A stretch of DNA of 64,000 bases from Oscarella lobularis. Its lineage: Eukaryota; Porifera; Homoscleromorpha; Homosclerophorida; Oscarellidae. This document shows, one piece after another, positions 40,986 through 51,004 of the stretch (the stretch's first letter is position 1; every line of letters begins with the position of its first letter). Below the pieces are notes generated by a model. It did not search any database and was not told the DNA's origin. It saw only the letters and a program-made list of their open reading frames with translations. The translations under genes were made by a program, and so were the position numbers. Where the stretch lies: NCBI RefSeq assembly GCF_947507565.1, contig NC_089179.1:2063747-2127746 (forward strand). The letters are read 5' to 3'.

Positions 40986-42505
40986 TCAACTCGTGCGAAC
41001 TGTGTACGACGTCGACACAGCCATCGATTGGTGTCGGCAACACGGTCTGCTGCGGCAAGTGAAGAAGTGCACCTGCGGCCGTCCTTGTCGTGAAGATCGC
41101 CGCCGAGTCGCATTTTGGAAGACGCAAGTACACTGGGTTTTCGGCGGTGTTGAACGAGGTACTGGTCGTAGAACGCTTGTCGGCCGTGTTGAACCGCGAC
41201 TCCTTAAACTGTTAAACTCTCCGTCAGTGACTAAACCTACGAAGAGAAGTGAAACCAAATTGCAAAGTTTGTATATCACTCACCGCATACATCGACGCCA
41301 AGGGTCACCATTCTTTCCTTGACGCGATCCGCCAGTTTGCGCATCAGCCCGTCCAAAATGCCTCTGCATGGCAACATCTGTACGGGCAGTGCGTATGGCT
41401 TACGTGTCCTCTCCTCTGGGCTAATCATAAAAACGAGGCAGTGAGAAGCGGGTGTTCTCAAAAGACGAGTTGCTCCTCCAACCACTTTTGGACCACATTC
41501 GCGAATCTTCACATAACTAATCAGTATGAATTTTTTCATTGTATAGTGACACACCTCTCCAAAAGTAGGCTTTAGATCGACTTCTGCGGTGAGTTGTTTA
41601 TCAAGAACCAACTCCAGCTGTGCCACTAATTTATTGCACTCTTCTAGCGATGTCTCTAAGTCAGTCTGCATCCACTGATCTTCTCGAACGGCCTTGTCAC
41701 TCCGCTTTCTTTTACTGCCCCTTTTGGCGATCGTCGTAATTTCTTTAGAAGAAATAGAGATTACGGTCATAAAAAAGATTCGAATAAGACGCGACGCGCC
41801 TTTCATAAGTCTTTCCATATAATTAGACACTTTTGAAATAAGGAAAGCAACGTCAACGTGTTTTGTTTCTTTTGACCGTCGAGACGCAAGCGCGATATTT
41901 TCTATGGTGCTGATGACAGAGATGTACATTTCTCGTTCGCTTTGAACGCTATTGTCGTTTAGATCCACATCCCCTGCCCATCCCCATTTGTAGTCATTTG
42001 GGCAGTAAGGAACCTAAAAAGATTCAAATTCATATTGCAGAAATTGCTGTAGAAAAGGGCTACCGTAGATCGATGACTGGCAGTAAAAAGTTAATCTGGT
42101 ACTCAATGAGTCCGAACGGCATTCTGTCTAGCAGCATACATAACGTTTCATCCTTGCGTTCGACGCATTTTGCAAATCCGTACAGGCCATTTGACCGTTG
42201 TGTCTGCTCAAGATTTTGCATGCCGTGCAGGGACAGCGATACAAAATCTGGAGCACCCTGTGTAACACCAAGAGACTCCAAAAGACTGGAAAACGCTTCA
42301 TCCATAAATGCTAGCTACAGAAATTACTTTTGCATTTACGATGAAATGGCTTTGGTGTAGTCACGATTACCTTATCTTCTAACATGATAGAGTCAAAGGC
42401 GCATTGCAAAATGTTTCTATTTTCTGTTTGAACTTCAGAGTCAACAGTTTTGAATTCCGTTTGTGTGGTGGCTACAGATGTTTCTGAAAGAATCGATATC
42501 CTCAT
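40986..42505 (-). pseudogene. Protein X, copy 1 (transposon-associated, family not named)
   Basis: The minus-strand exons run 42505-42311, 42305-42060, about 41990-41276 and 41279 downwards. Landmarks are a methionine-rich globular start (SLLESLGVTQGAPDFVSLSL), GDVDLNDNSVQ, a long helical and basic central region with a predicted coiled part (LEECNKLVAQLELVLDKQLT), LVFMISPEERTRKPYALPVQ, LPCRGILDGLMRKLADRV, and VGLVTDGEFNSLRSRGSTRP. The same landmarks in the same order occur in copy 2 (52593-53868). Acidic residues in GDVDLND and VTDGEF are shared by both copies and may be catalytic; this is inference. It lies back to back with the RecQ gene, 430 bp apart, as if sharing a promoter region. Confidence 0.55.
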
Positions 42506-42933
42506 GCTTCGAAGGGCTGAGGTAAATTGAGAAATTTATTTTCGTCGTGCTCTACTCAGACACGCCATTGCTAGTATAGAACTGTGAATGAAAGAGGAAA
42601 TGCATCTGGTTACGAACTGAACCTGTGCGAGGTCGAGACGCATTATCTTCGTCTAGCCTCGCAACCCAGTCCCTTCTCCCTGATCTCCCGTATAAACACG
42701 GGAGGGGAGAAGGGCCTGGTACTTGAACGGAGCGTTATAGGTCATGTGATGCCCGGTCTTGTTGGCGTGGTCGACCGAGTTGTAGGCGCGGTCGATCACA
42801 TGACTGATAACATATGTGTGATGGAACCTTTCCCTGCACGTGCATCCCTTATTCGCTGACCTGCTAATGAAATACTCACCTTTTCAAAAGTCTTCACTTC
42901 ACCTTCGTCCACCCCGCGCGCGCTCTCTCTCTA

Positions 42934-44712
42934 ACATGGACGCTACCGAAGAGGTTCCCGAAACGAGCCCGGAAGGCGTTCTTAGCAACGTTTTCAAACT
43001 GAAAGAGTTCCGCGCCGGCCAGCTGAAGGCCATCGAGTCTCTTCGGGATGGAAGAGACGTTGTTGTTCGCCTGAGCACGAATGGAGGGAAGTCGCTGGTT
43101 TATCAGCTCTTTCCAAAGCTCTTTGGCGATTCGTCGTGCTGCCTGGTCATCAGTCCCCTTTCTGCTCTTATGTCTGAGCAGGCATGTTGTTGTCTATTGC
43201 TTCATAATCCTAACAGTTGTGGTAGGTCGAGAAGTTACGTGATCTGGGACTGGAGGCAATTTGCCTGATTGTGCCTGCCCATGCAAAGGATCTGTCAAAC
43301 GAAATTATTGACAGATGCCAATATTGTAAGAACATATATTTTGGTTGTTTACGACCATTGGTAATCAAAATTTGTTAGTCTACATGTCACCTGAGTGTGC
43401 TGTCAGTTCTTCATGGATGAACGTTATGAAAGAAATCAGACACCGTCTTCATCTGATTGCGGTCGACGAAGCCCATTGTGTAGCTGAATGGTAGACTACT
43501 GATTCGAATAAAGTATAAGTTCCATCAATGAAATTTCTGCGCAGGGGAAACAGTTTTAGGGTTGATTTCTCTCACCTGTGTCGTCTGAGAAGACTCAGCT
43601 GCTGTCCAGTAGTCGCTCTCACTGCTACTGCCACGAAGACAACGATGAAGAAAATATGTGAAAGAGTTGGGATTGTTGATCCAATATACGTGGTAGAGCC
43701 AATCGATCGCTCCAATCTGTATTTCATTTTTCTGACGAAAAAGCAAAGTCACGAAGTATACAGTCTATCTTGAGAGTGCATTCATGTAAATTGTATTCCA
43801 TTTCCTTCTCAGGCTACTTTGCAGCCAGTCTCCGAAGGGCTTCGAAATGGCGAGCAGAGGAAAACGATCATTTTCGTTCGAACCAAAGAAATTGCGACGA
43901 CCTTATGGGACCTCCTCCGCATTTTTCCCGAAGTTTCCATTCATCACTCGTCTTTGGAGGCCAAAACTAGAAGGGAAACAGAACAGAAATTTCGAAACAA
44001 AAAGCTACTTGTAGTCATTGCTACCATAGGCTTTGGCATAGTAACTCCAATTCAACTTTTCTACTGTGTTGAGCTTCTAAAAAGAATTGGGGGTTTTAGG
44101 GCATCGGAATATGACTTCAGCCATTTTTAGATGTTTGGCAGAGCTGGACGCGACGGCCTACCATCAACGTGTATTCTCCTTTACAGGCCAAGTTCTATCA
44201 GAGGCAAAACTGTGGATGCTGATGTCAAGGATTTGATGTCAACCAATTCGTGCATTCGACGAAAATTTTGCCAGTTGCTCGAATCTTCATTCGACGAAAC
44301 ACACTGCCCGGATTCCTGCTGCAGCAATTGCAAGCATGATTGCAACGACCCAAACAAGATGTTTGTTTACCAGCCACGTCCTCGGCAACCTCGAAAACGT
44401 GTTGCATCACCTAAGAAAACAAAAACCAAAAGAAGGCAGCCGAGGGAAATCAACAGATCAACCCTGAGCGGAAAATTGGTGGATTGGCGGAAAAAAGAAG
44501 CACGTCTAAGGAGGATGTCATGTTTTGGCGAGGAGGCAGTGGCAAGCAACTCTCTTTTACAGCATATTGTGGATATGAGCCATGCCATAGAAACTGTCGA
44601 AGATGTACAAGCCATTCCCGGTGTTAAACCTCACCTAGCTGCATCGTTATTCAGAGCCATTGAGCCATCAGAAATGAATAGATATTTGGAGGACTGCACC
44701 AATCTGTTGTAA
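42934..44712 (+). pseudogene. RecQ-like ATP-dependent DNA helicase
   Basis: ATG at 42934 (MDATEEVPETSPEGVL). Helicase motifs in order: motif 0 LKEFRAGQLKAIESL, Walker A as STNGGKSLVYQL (43075-43110), motif Ia CLVISPLSALMSEQ, exon VEKLRDLGLEAICLIVPAHA, DEAH box in AVDEAHCVAEW (about 43465-43492), motif III VVALTATAT (about 43612), motif IV KTIIFVRTKEIATTL, ATIGFGI, motif VI MFGRAGRDGLPS (44131-44166). Next comes a cysteine cluster typical of the RQC zinc site (CIRRKFCQLLESSFDETHC, CCSNCKHDC), a basic tail and a helical C-terminus ending at 44712. Five or more short introns are inferred; the first would use a GC donor. The length fits short RecQ enzymes. Such enzymes unwind 3'-5' duplexes; here the neighbours suggest a transposon passenger. 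It could still be functional if the splice predictions hold. Confidence 0.75.
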
Positions 44713-45484
44713 TCAAAATAAATCAACATCCTCCAAATCAATTATTTGTCGCCTAATTGGCTCTACTGCGTCACAGCTACCTCCCTTTGCCAGAAAATCC
44801 CGAAGCCATCCCTTCTCCAATTTCAAAATCCCTTCCCTGCGTGGATCAACGAACTTCCATCCTTCAATCAGTCGCCTCTCCTTGTCCACTATCACGCCAT
44901 TATTCACGAGAGTGTTCACCATTTTCTCTACGTCTTCTCTTGCAGATCGAATGGTATGAGATGATTTTCTATCAATCCGAAGTATCTGCTCCAATTTTCG
45001 TCCTCCTTCCAATAGTTCTTTCGCCACTTTAGACACCAAAAACAGGCGGGACTTCGTCAAGTTTGCACCGCTGCCACGAACGGCATTTTTGATCACCCTA
45101 ATAACAGGAGTTAGTATCAACAGTTTGCAAACAGTGTCCGAGAGCTTACAGGTTGTAATGCTCAATGAACTGGTCAATAGGCTTTCCATGGCCAGGCTTG
45201 CCAGCCATATTGACCGTCCTGAAATGGGTATGTATGAACGTCGTGGCAGGGGTCCAGTCAGCTTCAACGTTTGCCAATAAATTGGCTGCCTCATTTGCGT
45301 AGTTGTATTTATGCCCTCCAAGAAAATGAGGCAGCCAATATCTCCACATCCTAATTATTTCGGGCCCGTTCTCGTATCTGACTGCTTCTCGGAGATTGCA
45401 GTAGAGAAAACCCATGTGGAGTAGAGCCCTGTGGTACGTGTAAACTTCGTCAGAAGCTTCTTCCGGAAATGGAGGATTTTTCAC
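44713..45484 (-). pseudogene. DUF6589-like protein, C-terminal part, copy 1
   Basis: The minus-strand exon 45484-45146 reads YTYHRALLHMGFLYCNLREA, IIRMWRYWLPHFLGGHKYNY, NEAANLLANVEADWTP, AGKPGHGKPIDQFIEHYN. After a short intron the last exon (about 45105-44713) gives AVRGSGANLTKSRLFLVSKV and a helical C-terminus ending DLEDVDLF. The W-R-Y-W, N-Y-A-x-E-A and G-K-P-G-H-x-x-P-x-D-x-x-x-E-x-x-N patterns are those I know from DUF6589. Its stop codon abuts the RecQ stop with no spacing (tail to tail). The N-terminal part is not clear above 45490, but is represented by copy 2 at 62641-63640. Confidence 0.65.
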
Positions 45485-45489
45485 AACAA

Positions 45490-46355
45490 CCGTTGACTCA
45501 AAAATTTCACAAGGATAGGATAATAGTGAAATTATTTGAGCGTGAGACCGTCCTCATTGATTATTTATGATATTGCAGCGAAAGTGGCTTCCCCGTCGGC
45601 TGGAAATGATGTTTTTCTCTCTAAACCCTTTGTCAACAGCCATCAAATTCTGTTTTACTTGGGGAAGCTCAACTAATGATAACACTCATTGCTGCTTAAA
45701 AATGGACCAAACGTGCATTTTGTCCTTGAAATTTGAATGTTTAATGCAAATGAGGGACAGCTGCAACTTAGCCAGATTTTTCGGTAAACTTCATTCTGGA
45801 AGTGATTCTAATTTAATTCACATAACAAACCACATGGTTTGAATCGTTTTCATAGTTGCGTCTTTACAAATTTGCTCACGAAGCAAACTGAAGGAACATT
45901 CTACATCGTGCTTACACGTTATGTTGCTCATGAATTCTCGATGCCGCGTGATGAATTTTTCACTCTTAGCTTTAACTTGATGTTACGGCTAGCAGGGTTT
46001 CTCTGCTGAAGCCAAGAACAACTTTGACTGGTCTGCCGCTGTAAAAAAGTATCTACTGATGCAGTGAATGATATAAGATACTATCGGAGAAGCTAATCTT
46101 TTTCTGAATAAACTATAGCCACGAAACATTCCAAAGACGCATGGAAATACCTAAAAAACTTAGATAATGTAACAATAGAGTTTTGGCCTTGTTCTTATAG
46201 ATTCTTAAAAAGGAACTCTGTTATCATTGGCCAATTTTGTAATGCAACGGAGGACAAAACGCATATTCTAAAGTTTATACCTATAGTCCAGTCTTAAGAA
46301 AGGTTGAGTCCACAAGCTAAGTCTAAGATTTGTGTTCGTTAGAGTGACGTCGCCT
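45490..46355. other. No recognised gene
   Basis: Probably the degraded 5' part of the DUF6589-like gene (minus strand, about 45560-45840), but frames are broken and the match is weak. The rest is AT-rich. Confidence 0.3.
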
Positions 46356-46361
46356 GCCGTC

Positions 46362-46440
46362 AGCAGGACTAACTTTCACTGCGCATGTGCGCGTTGCTAC
46401 GCACTTCGCGGTCTGGCGAATAGCTCGTTCGTTGGTTCTT
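46362..46440 (+). mobile_element. Third copy of the AGCAGGAC terminal sequence
   Basis: AGCAGGACTAACTTTCACTG followed by CGCATGTGCG matches the termini at 12648 and 27735, and continues with a GTTGCTACG...CTTCGCGGT stretch like that at 27775-27795. It points right. The partner end was not found, and the hAT MITE at 46571 and related repeats follow. Confidence 0.6.
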
Positions 46441-46570
46441 TTTCGTTCCTGATCATTCGAAATGCTTTAGGAACGTTTGTTTTTAAAGAACTGCAGAGAA
46501 AGATAGAATTTTGCAGCTGCAGGTTGCATGTACAATGGGGGTACTTTTGTTATGAAGCGTATCACGTTTC

Positions 46571-47034
46571 AGTGGCGGATCCAGGATTCGAGCAATGGGG
46601 GGTCGATGGGAGAGAGTTCGTGTGCGCCTTTGTCGCGCGCAAAAATTTTGCTGACCACCGCCACATTGGTGCATTTTTGTTACATTTCAACAGCTACACA
46701 GATTCATTATTCAAATATAATGGTCTTCTAAAATAAACATTATTTTTATTTTTGTCGCGCAAATCTGCAAAAATGTCGTCAGTTAAACTTTTTGCAAATT
46801 TCACGATATGTTTTCATTACAGCGTTGCCCTACAACCGGTCAGCAAACACGATGACGTGTTTAATTAGCTTTAACAGGCTAAATCTCCTCTGCTTAGCGC
46901 TAACCCCTAATCTTAACTGTCTTCCCACACCCAAAAGCACTGCGTTTAGTTTAATTTTAATTTAGATTTTTTTGTTTTGCTCAAGGGGGGGGGGGGGGGG
47001 CATGGACCCCATGGACCCCCTGGATCCGCCACTG
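46571..47034. mobile_element. hAT MITE, 464 bp
   Basis: It begins CAGTGGCGGATCCAGG and ends CCTGGATCCGCCACTG, perfect 16-bp inverted ends, with GGGGTC.ATGG words just inside both. The flanks share CGTTT on each side, a partial target duplication. A run of 18 G at about 46986-47003 lies inside. No transposase. The terminus matches that at 2795-2826. Confidence 0.85.
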
Positions 47035-47275
47035 CGTTTTGTGCGGTAGAGAGTCATACGTAAGTCATCGGATGAAGATGCTCTTTCGCCGACAGGTGCA
47101 ACTTACAGTGCATGTGTTTGTAATCAATCGTGTCACGTTTTGCGCGGTATAGAGAGTTGGGAGGTGCCGTCAGATAACCAAGCTGAGGCCGCTGAATTTC
47201 TTCTGCCGATTCGTGCATTGCATGCATGCATTCGTAATCAAGCGTATCACGTTTTGTGCGTTAGGGAGCCCTGCA
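47035..47275. repeat. Tandem repeat, period about 107 bp
   Basis: CACGTTTTGTGCGGTAGAGAG-like blocks occur at 47035, 47142 and 47249, each preceded by TGCAT...TTGTAATCAA. A fourth partial copy lies left of the MITE, which inserted into this array. Confidence 0.65.
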
Positions 47276-48570
47276 GTAGTTGAAGCGGCTGCATGCTGCT
47301 GCTGGTGTTGCTGAACCCTGTAAACTCTTAGTGGACTGCAATTTACATTTGTAAACACTTTCTTTATGTCATTATTAGGCGCTGCCGCTCTTCATACCGC
47401 GTTGGCGGATCCCGTTAACCTCAGTTCAACGGGATTTTATATAATTTCTGCCATTATTAATAAAGATTATGAAAAGTATAGCTTCGGCGAAGAAGAGTGG
47501 GAAGGGCAAAGGTTGTTTTATATCTGTTAATTATCTAACAATCACCATCACCAAGGGAAACATGTAACACATGATAAAACATCGGAAAAATGCCGAAAAG
47601 ACACGCGAGCAACACACGGAATCCATTCATCCCTTTGTTTAACGCACGTTAAACAATAAAAACAAAACAACTAAAAATACTACATCAAAAAACAATCAGA
47701 AAAAACAGCCTACACCACCACACATAAAACAAAACCTCCCAAACTTAAATACAAACTGACAAAAAAGAAAAAATAAGAAAACACCCGAAAAGGGGCCCCT
47801 AAACATAACCACATAGGAACACCTTATAGAAACAATTGCAACTCTACAACAACCAACTCTATAACAAATCCACCTCTCAAAATCGAGGAGAACGTGTCTC
47901 TCGTGACTGGCAAGCCACCTCCCACGGAGATAAATGTCAGCCTAACAACTATGACATCTCGGATGCATAGCTGTTGTTCGGAATTAGGAGATTAGTGGCA
48001 ATTAAACCCTAATCCCTATTCCTTACCCTCTCCACTAACCCTAAGCACACTCATGCCAACGACTCGCGTCCGATTTCGCCAGAGTCCTATCCTGAAAAGG
48101 AGAAGGAAATTGAAGGGAATGGCATACAAACCTACCTTTGAACGGCGACACTGACGGACCAATGGTCAGGATGGCAAATCCAATCTGAAAAGAGAGGAAC
48201 AAACAAAGCCAAAAACACCATACGAAAGTACGGTGTTCATCCACTTATCTGACGGCCATTCGTGGGGAGAGAGGGGAGATTGTCTTCTCTTTCGGACGGG
48301 TGAGGCACTCTGGATGGGTTGGTCAGGCATTGGCCGATCTCTCAAAATGCAAAGACGATTTCCTACGCGAGAGAATAGGTTGTGGGGCTCTGGGGACGTT
48401 AGTAGCAGGAAGGGACCGAGTTTGTGCTCTCCTAACCCGAGACCGCTCACCCTAACTCCTAACTCCTCACCCCAACACTAACAATAACCCTGACCTAGGA
48501 GACAAGTTCCCTACCTATATTGAAGAGACCTAGGGGACAAGTTCCCCTACCTATATTGAATGTCTAGATC
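47276..48570. other. No recognised gene
   Basis: 47500-47900 is A/C-rich. Several CCCTAA/CCTAAC words lie at 48000-48050 and 48425-48490. No gene was assigned. Confidence 0.3.
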
Positions 48571-48589
48571 TATAAGAGAGAGAGAGACT

Positions 48590-49160
48590 AAGGAAACAAG
48601 TAATTTTTGTTTCTGGGGGTTCCATCTGCCTATATTAGAGACATTAGCCCCTAATGTTTGTTTCTGGGGGTTCCATCTGCCTATATTATTATTAGAGACC
48701 TTAGGGGTTCCATCCGTCTAAATTAGAGACCTTTGCCCGTAATTTTTGTTTCTGGAGGTTCCATCTGTCTATATTAGAGACCTTAGCCCGTAATTTTTGT
48801 TTCTGTGGGTTCCATCTGCCTATATTAGAGACCTTAGCCCGTAATTTTTGTTTCTGTGGGTTCCATCTGCCTATATTAGAGACCTTAGCCCGTAATTTTT
48901 GTTTCTGTGGGTTCCATCTGCCTATATTAGAGACTTTATCCCGTAATGTTTGTTTCTTGGGGTTCCATTTGCCTATATTAGAGACCTTAGCCCGTAATAT
49001 TTGTTTCTGGGGGTTCCACCTGCCTATATTAGAGACCTTAGCGCGTAATTTTTGTTTCTGGGGGTTCCATTTGTCTATATTAGAGACCTTAGCCCGTAAT
49101 TTTTGTTTCTGTGGGTTCCATCTGCCTACATTAGAGACCTTAGCCCGTAATGTGGTTCCA
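48590..49160. repeat. 51-bp minisatellite, about 11 copies
   Basis: The unit contains TTTTTGTTTCTGTGGGTTCC, ATCTGCCTATATTAGAGACC and TTAGCCCGTAA. Copies at the left are more diverged and two have a shortened or lengthened spacer. Since 51 is 17 codons, one plus-strand frame stays open and gives a GFHLPILETLARNFCFW repeat (48957-49169). Confidence 0.9.
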
Positions 49161-49165
49161 TCTTC

Positions 49166-49262
49166 CTAGTACCATACGGCAGATCTTTGAGGTCTTCCTA
49201 GTACCTTACGACAGATATTTGAGGTCTCCCTAGTATCATAGGGCCGATATTGGAGGTCTCTG
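49166..49262. repeat. 32-bp tandem repeat, three copies
   Basis: CCTAGTACC.TACG.CAGATATTTGAGGTCT units run straight on from the 51-bp array. Confidence 0.8.
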
Positions 49263-49298
49263 GTGCGAGGGGAATTACTGAATTGAATATTTATCCTT

Positions 49299-50030
49299 GC
49301 AGCGAAAACGGAAATTACAAAAAAACAGCGTTTACGTTCGGACTCCGACCAAGAAACACGCCTTCCCTCGGTCAAGAGACGACATCCGATATCGTAGAAG
49401 ATCCTCAACGTTTTATTTCAGTAAGATTATGCTTAATGAAAAACATATTTTAAGTTAACCGACGTTTTGCAGTTCGACTCTAAATACACCTCTACAAGGA
49501 GTCTTTCGCTAGAGTTGGTGGCTAAAGCCGGTGAGAAGCAAAGTGGAAAATTTAAAAAATCTTATTTTAATTTTTTATGCAGAAATAATCGATCTTTATA
49601 CGCCCGGCGAGTTTGCAACGCGTCAGAAGCAACAATCTTTTTTCTTTCAAATAATGACTTTGTTAGGAGGAATCCAATCAAAGCGCTTCGACGGTAGGCG
49701 GTAATTTGTCGTTAGATTGATATTCGATCTTTTTTGTAGAACTCGTTAGAGGTGGCGACCTGTGCAGGAACGTGCCTTTGTCGGCGTCGCCAAGGCGACA
49801 AGCCATGTCGTTGCTGAGAAAAAGGTAAAACGTTCACCTTTATATTTGGCACAAGTTGATGTGTTTTTGAAAGATATAACAGCCCCAAAACGCCGTTGTC
49901 GAAGCTGTACGAAGATACGGCTGCAGAATTTGACGTCAAACCCAGCACAATCAAGACGAACAGCAGCCGTTTTTGGAAGGAGGCGGGTTTTCGCAACTTG
50001 GCTGGATTCTTTTTAAGGAACGTACTGGGG
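49299..50030 (+). CDS. Unrecognised multi-exon gene fragment
   Basis: Candidate exons with matching AG acceptors and GT donors: about 49300-49418, 49473-49545 (FDSKYTSTRSLSLELVAKAG), 49583-49695 (IIDLYTPGEFATRQKQQSFF then QIMTLLGGIQSKRFDGR, donor GTAATT), 49740-49824 (GGDLCRNVPLSASPRRQAMS) and 49886-50027 (LSKLYEDTAAEFDVKPSTIK, FWKEAGFRNLAGFFLRNVLG). Introns are about 45-60 bp. The third and fifth exons look convincingly coding. No family was recognised. It lies just upstream of the Ulp1-like exons and could be the 5' part of that gene. Confidence 0.35.
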
Positions 50031-50552
50031 GTGCGTATACGATTAATGGCTGCTCTAATCTAGCATTTTCTCGCACGTTATACATCGTCTCCGGATACGG
50101 CGTTGGATCTGTTCGTTCGTCCATCACTGTGTCGAGACGAGTGTGGTTTTTCTTCGTCGTCGCTGCTCGTTCGTCGCAAAGGAGATCGGTTCGGTCTGTG
50201 CTTGGTTGACGCGAAACCAATAATGACGTACCCGATCTATGTTAGGAAGCTACTGCAGTTATTCGCCTTGACTCGTGTTTGTGAATCACTTTTAGCGTGT
50301 AAAACTTTAAAATGCGTATCGCTTGAGATTGACATGTGATGACATACTTACATCCCGCCCCTTCCGCGCGATTGCTTATGCTCGGGAAAGTTTTCGGCTC
50401 GCAAGCATTCAATAGCTGTGATCTATCTATCTATCTATCTTGTAAGAGGAGAGTTTGGTCGCGTGGCTAACTAACTGGCTGACGAAGGTAGGTGTTTTCA
50501 TTTATGTATTCATTCATTCATTCCAAAGAAAATCGATTTTGTCTTGCTGCAG

Positions 50553-51004
50553 CATGGCATTATCTGTCCAAAAGTGCGGCTGTTAGTATTTCCAATTAAT
50601 GTTCACAATATGCATTGGATCTATGGGAGTGAGTCGCCTTTGAAATTTAAGATGAATAATTATGTACTTCACTGTTAGCTGGTAGACTTTACAGAGACGT
50701 CGGTGACTGTGTTAGATCCTTTGGGAGAAGCAGGAAGCGGCAACTGTTTAGAATGGCGGCAAAAGATAATGTAATGGAATAGCGCTATTACAATGTGTCA
50801 TGCGCTGTAACGTCTTGTTAAAAGGAAATTGCTTCAATGTGTCAAGGATGATGAGAGCTGGCGCAAGTGGACATTTTTCACTATTAGGATTTCAAGGTAT
50901 AATATCGTGTCTACATAATACATATATAACATGCAGTCACTAAACAACATGCAGACTTTACCGTTGCAAAGGAATGGCAGCGATTGTGGCATATTTGTAA
51001 TTAT
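50553..51004 (+). pseudogene. Ulp1/SENP-like cysteine protease (C48) exons
   Basis: Exon one (50553-50629) reads CPKVRLLVFPINVHNMHWIY, with the catalytic histidine in the HW pair. Exon two (about 50681-50760) reads LVDFTETSVTVLDPLGEAG, with the catalytic aspartate in LDP. The last (about 50949-51004) reads MQTLPLQRNGSDCGIFVIM, with the oxyanion glutamine and the nucleophile cysteine in SDCG. This is the order of the C48 family, which removes SUMO-type modifiers and is common in large DNA transposons. The intron phase between exons one and two does not fit exactly, so a small lesion may be present. Sequence after it (51700-51960: YVWKVLLPEAVVCAARDII) looks like the conserved tail seen in transposon-borne copies. 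Confidence 0.6.

Noticed and set aside
48590-49160. Regular repeat spacing reminiscent of a CRISPR array
   Set aside because: The whole 51-bp unit is repeated with no unique spacers, and the surrounding sequence is eukaryotic; it is a minisatellite.
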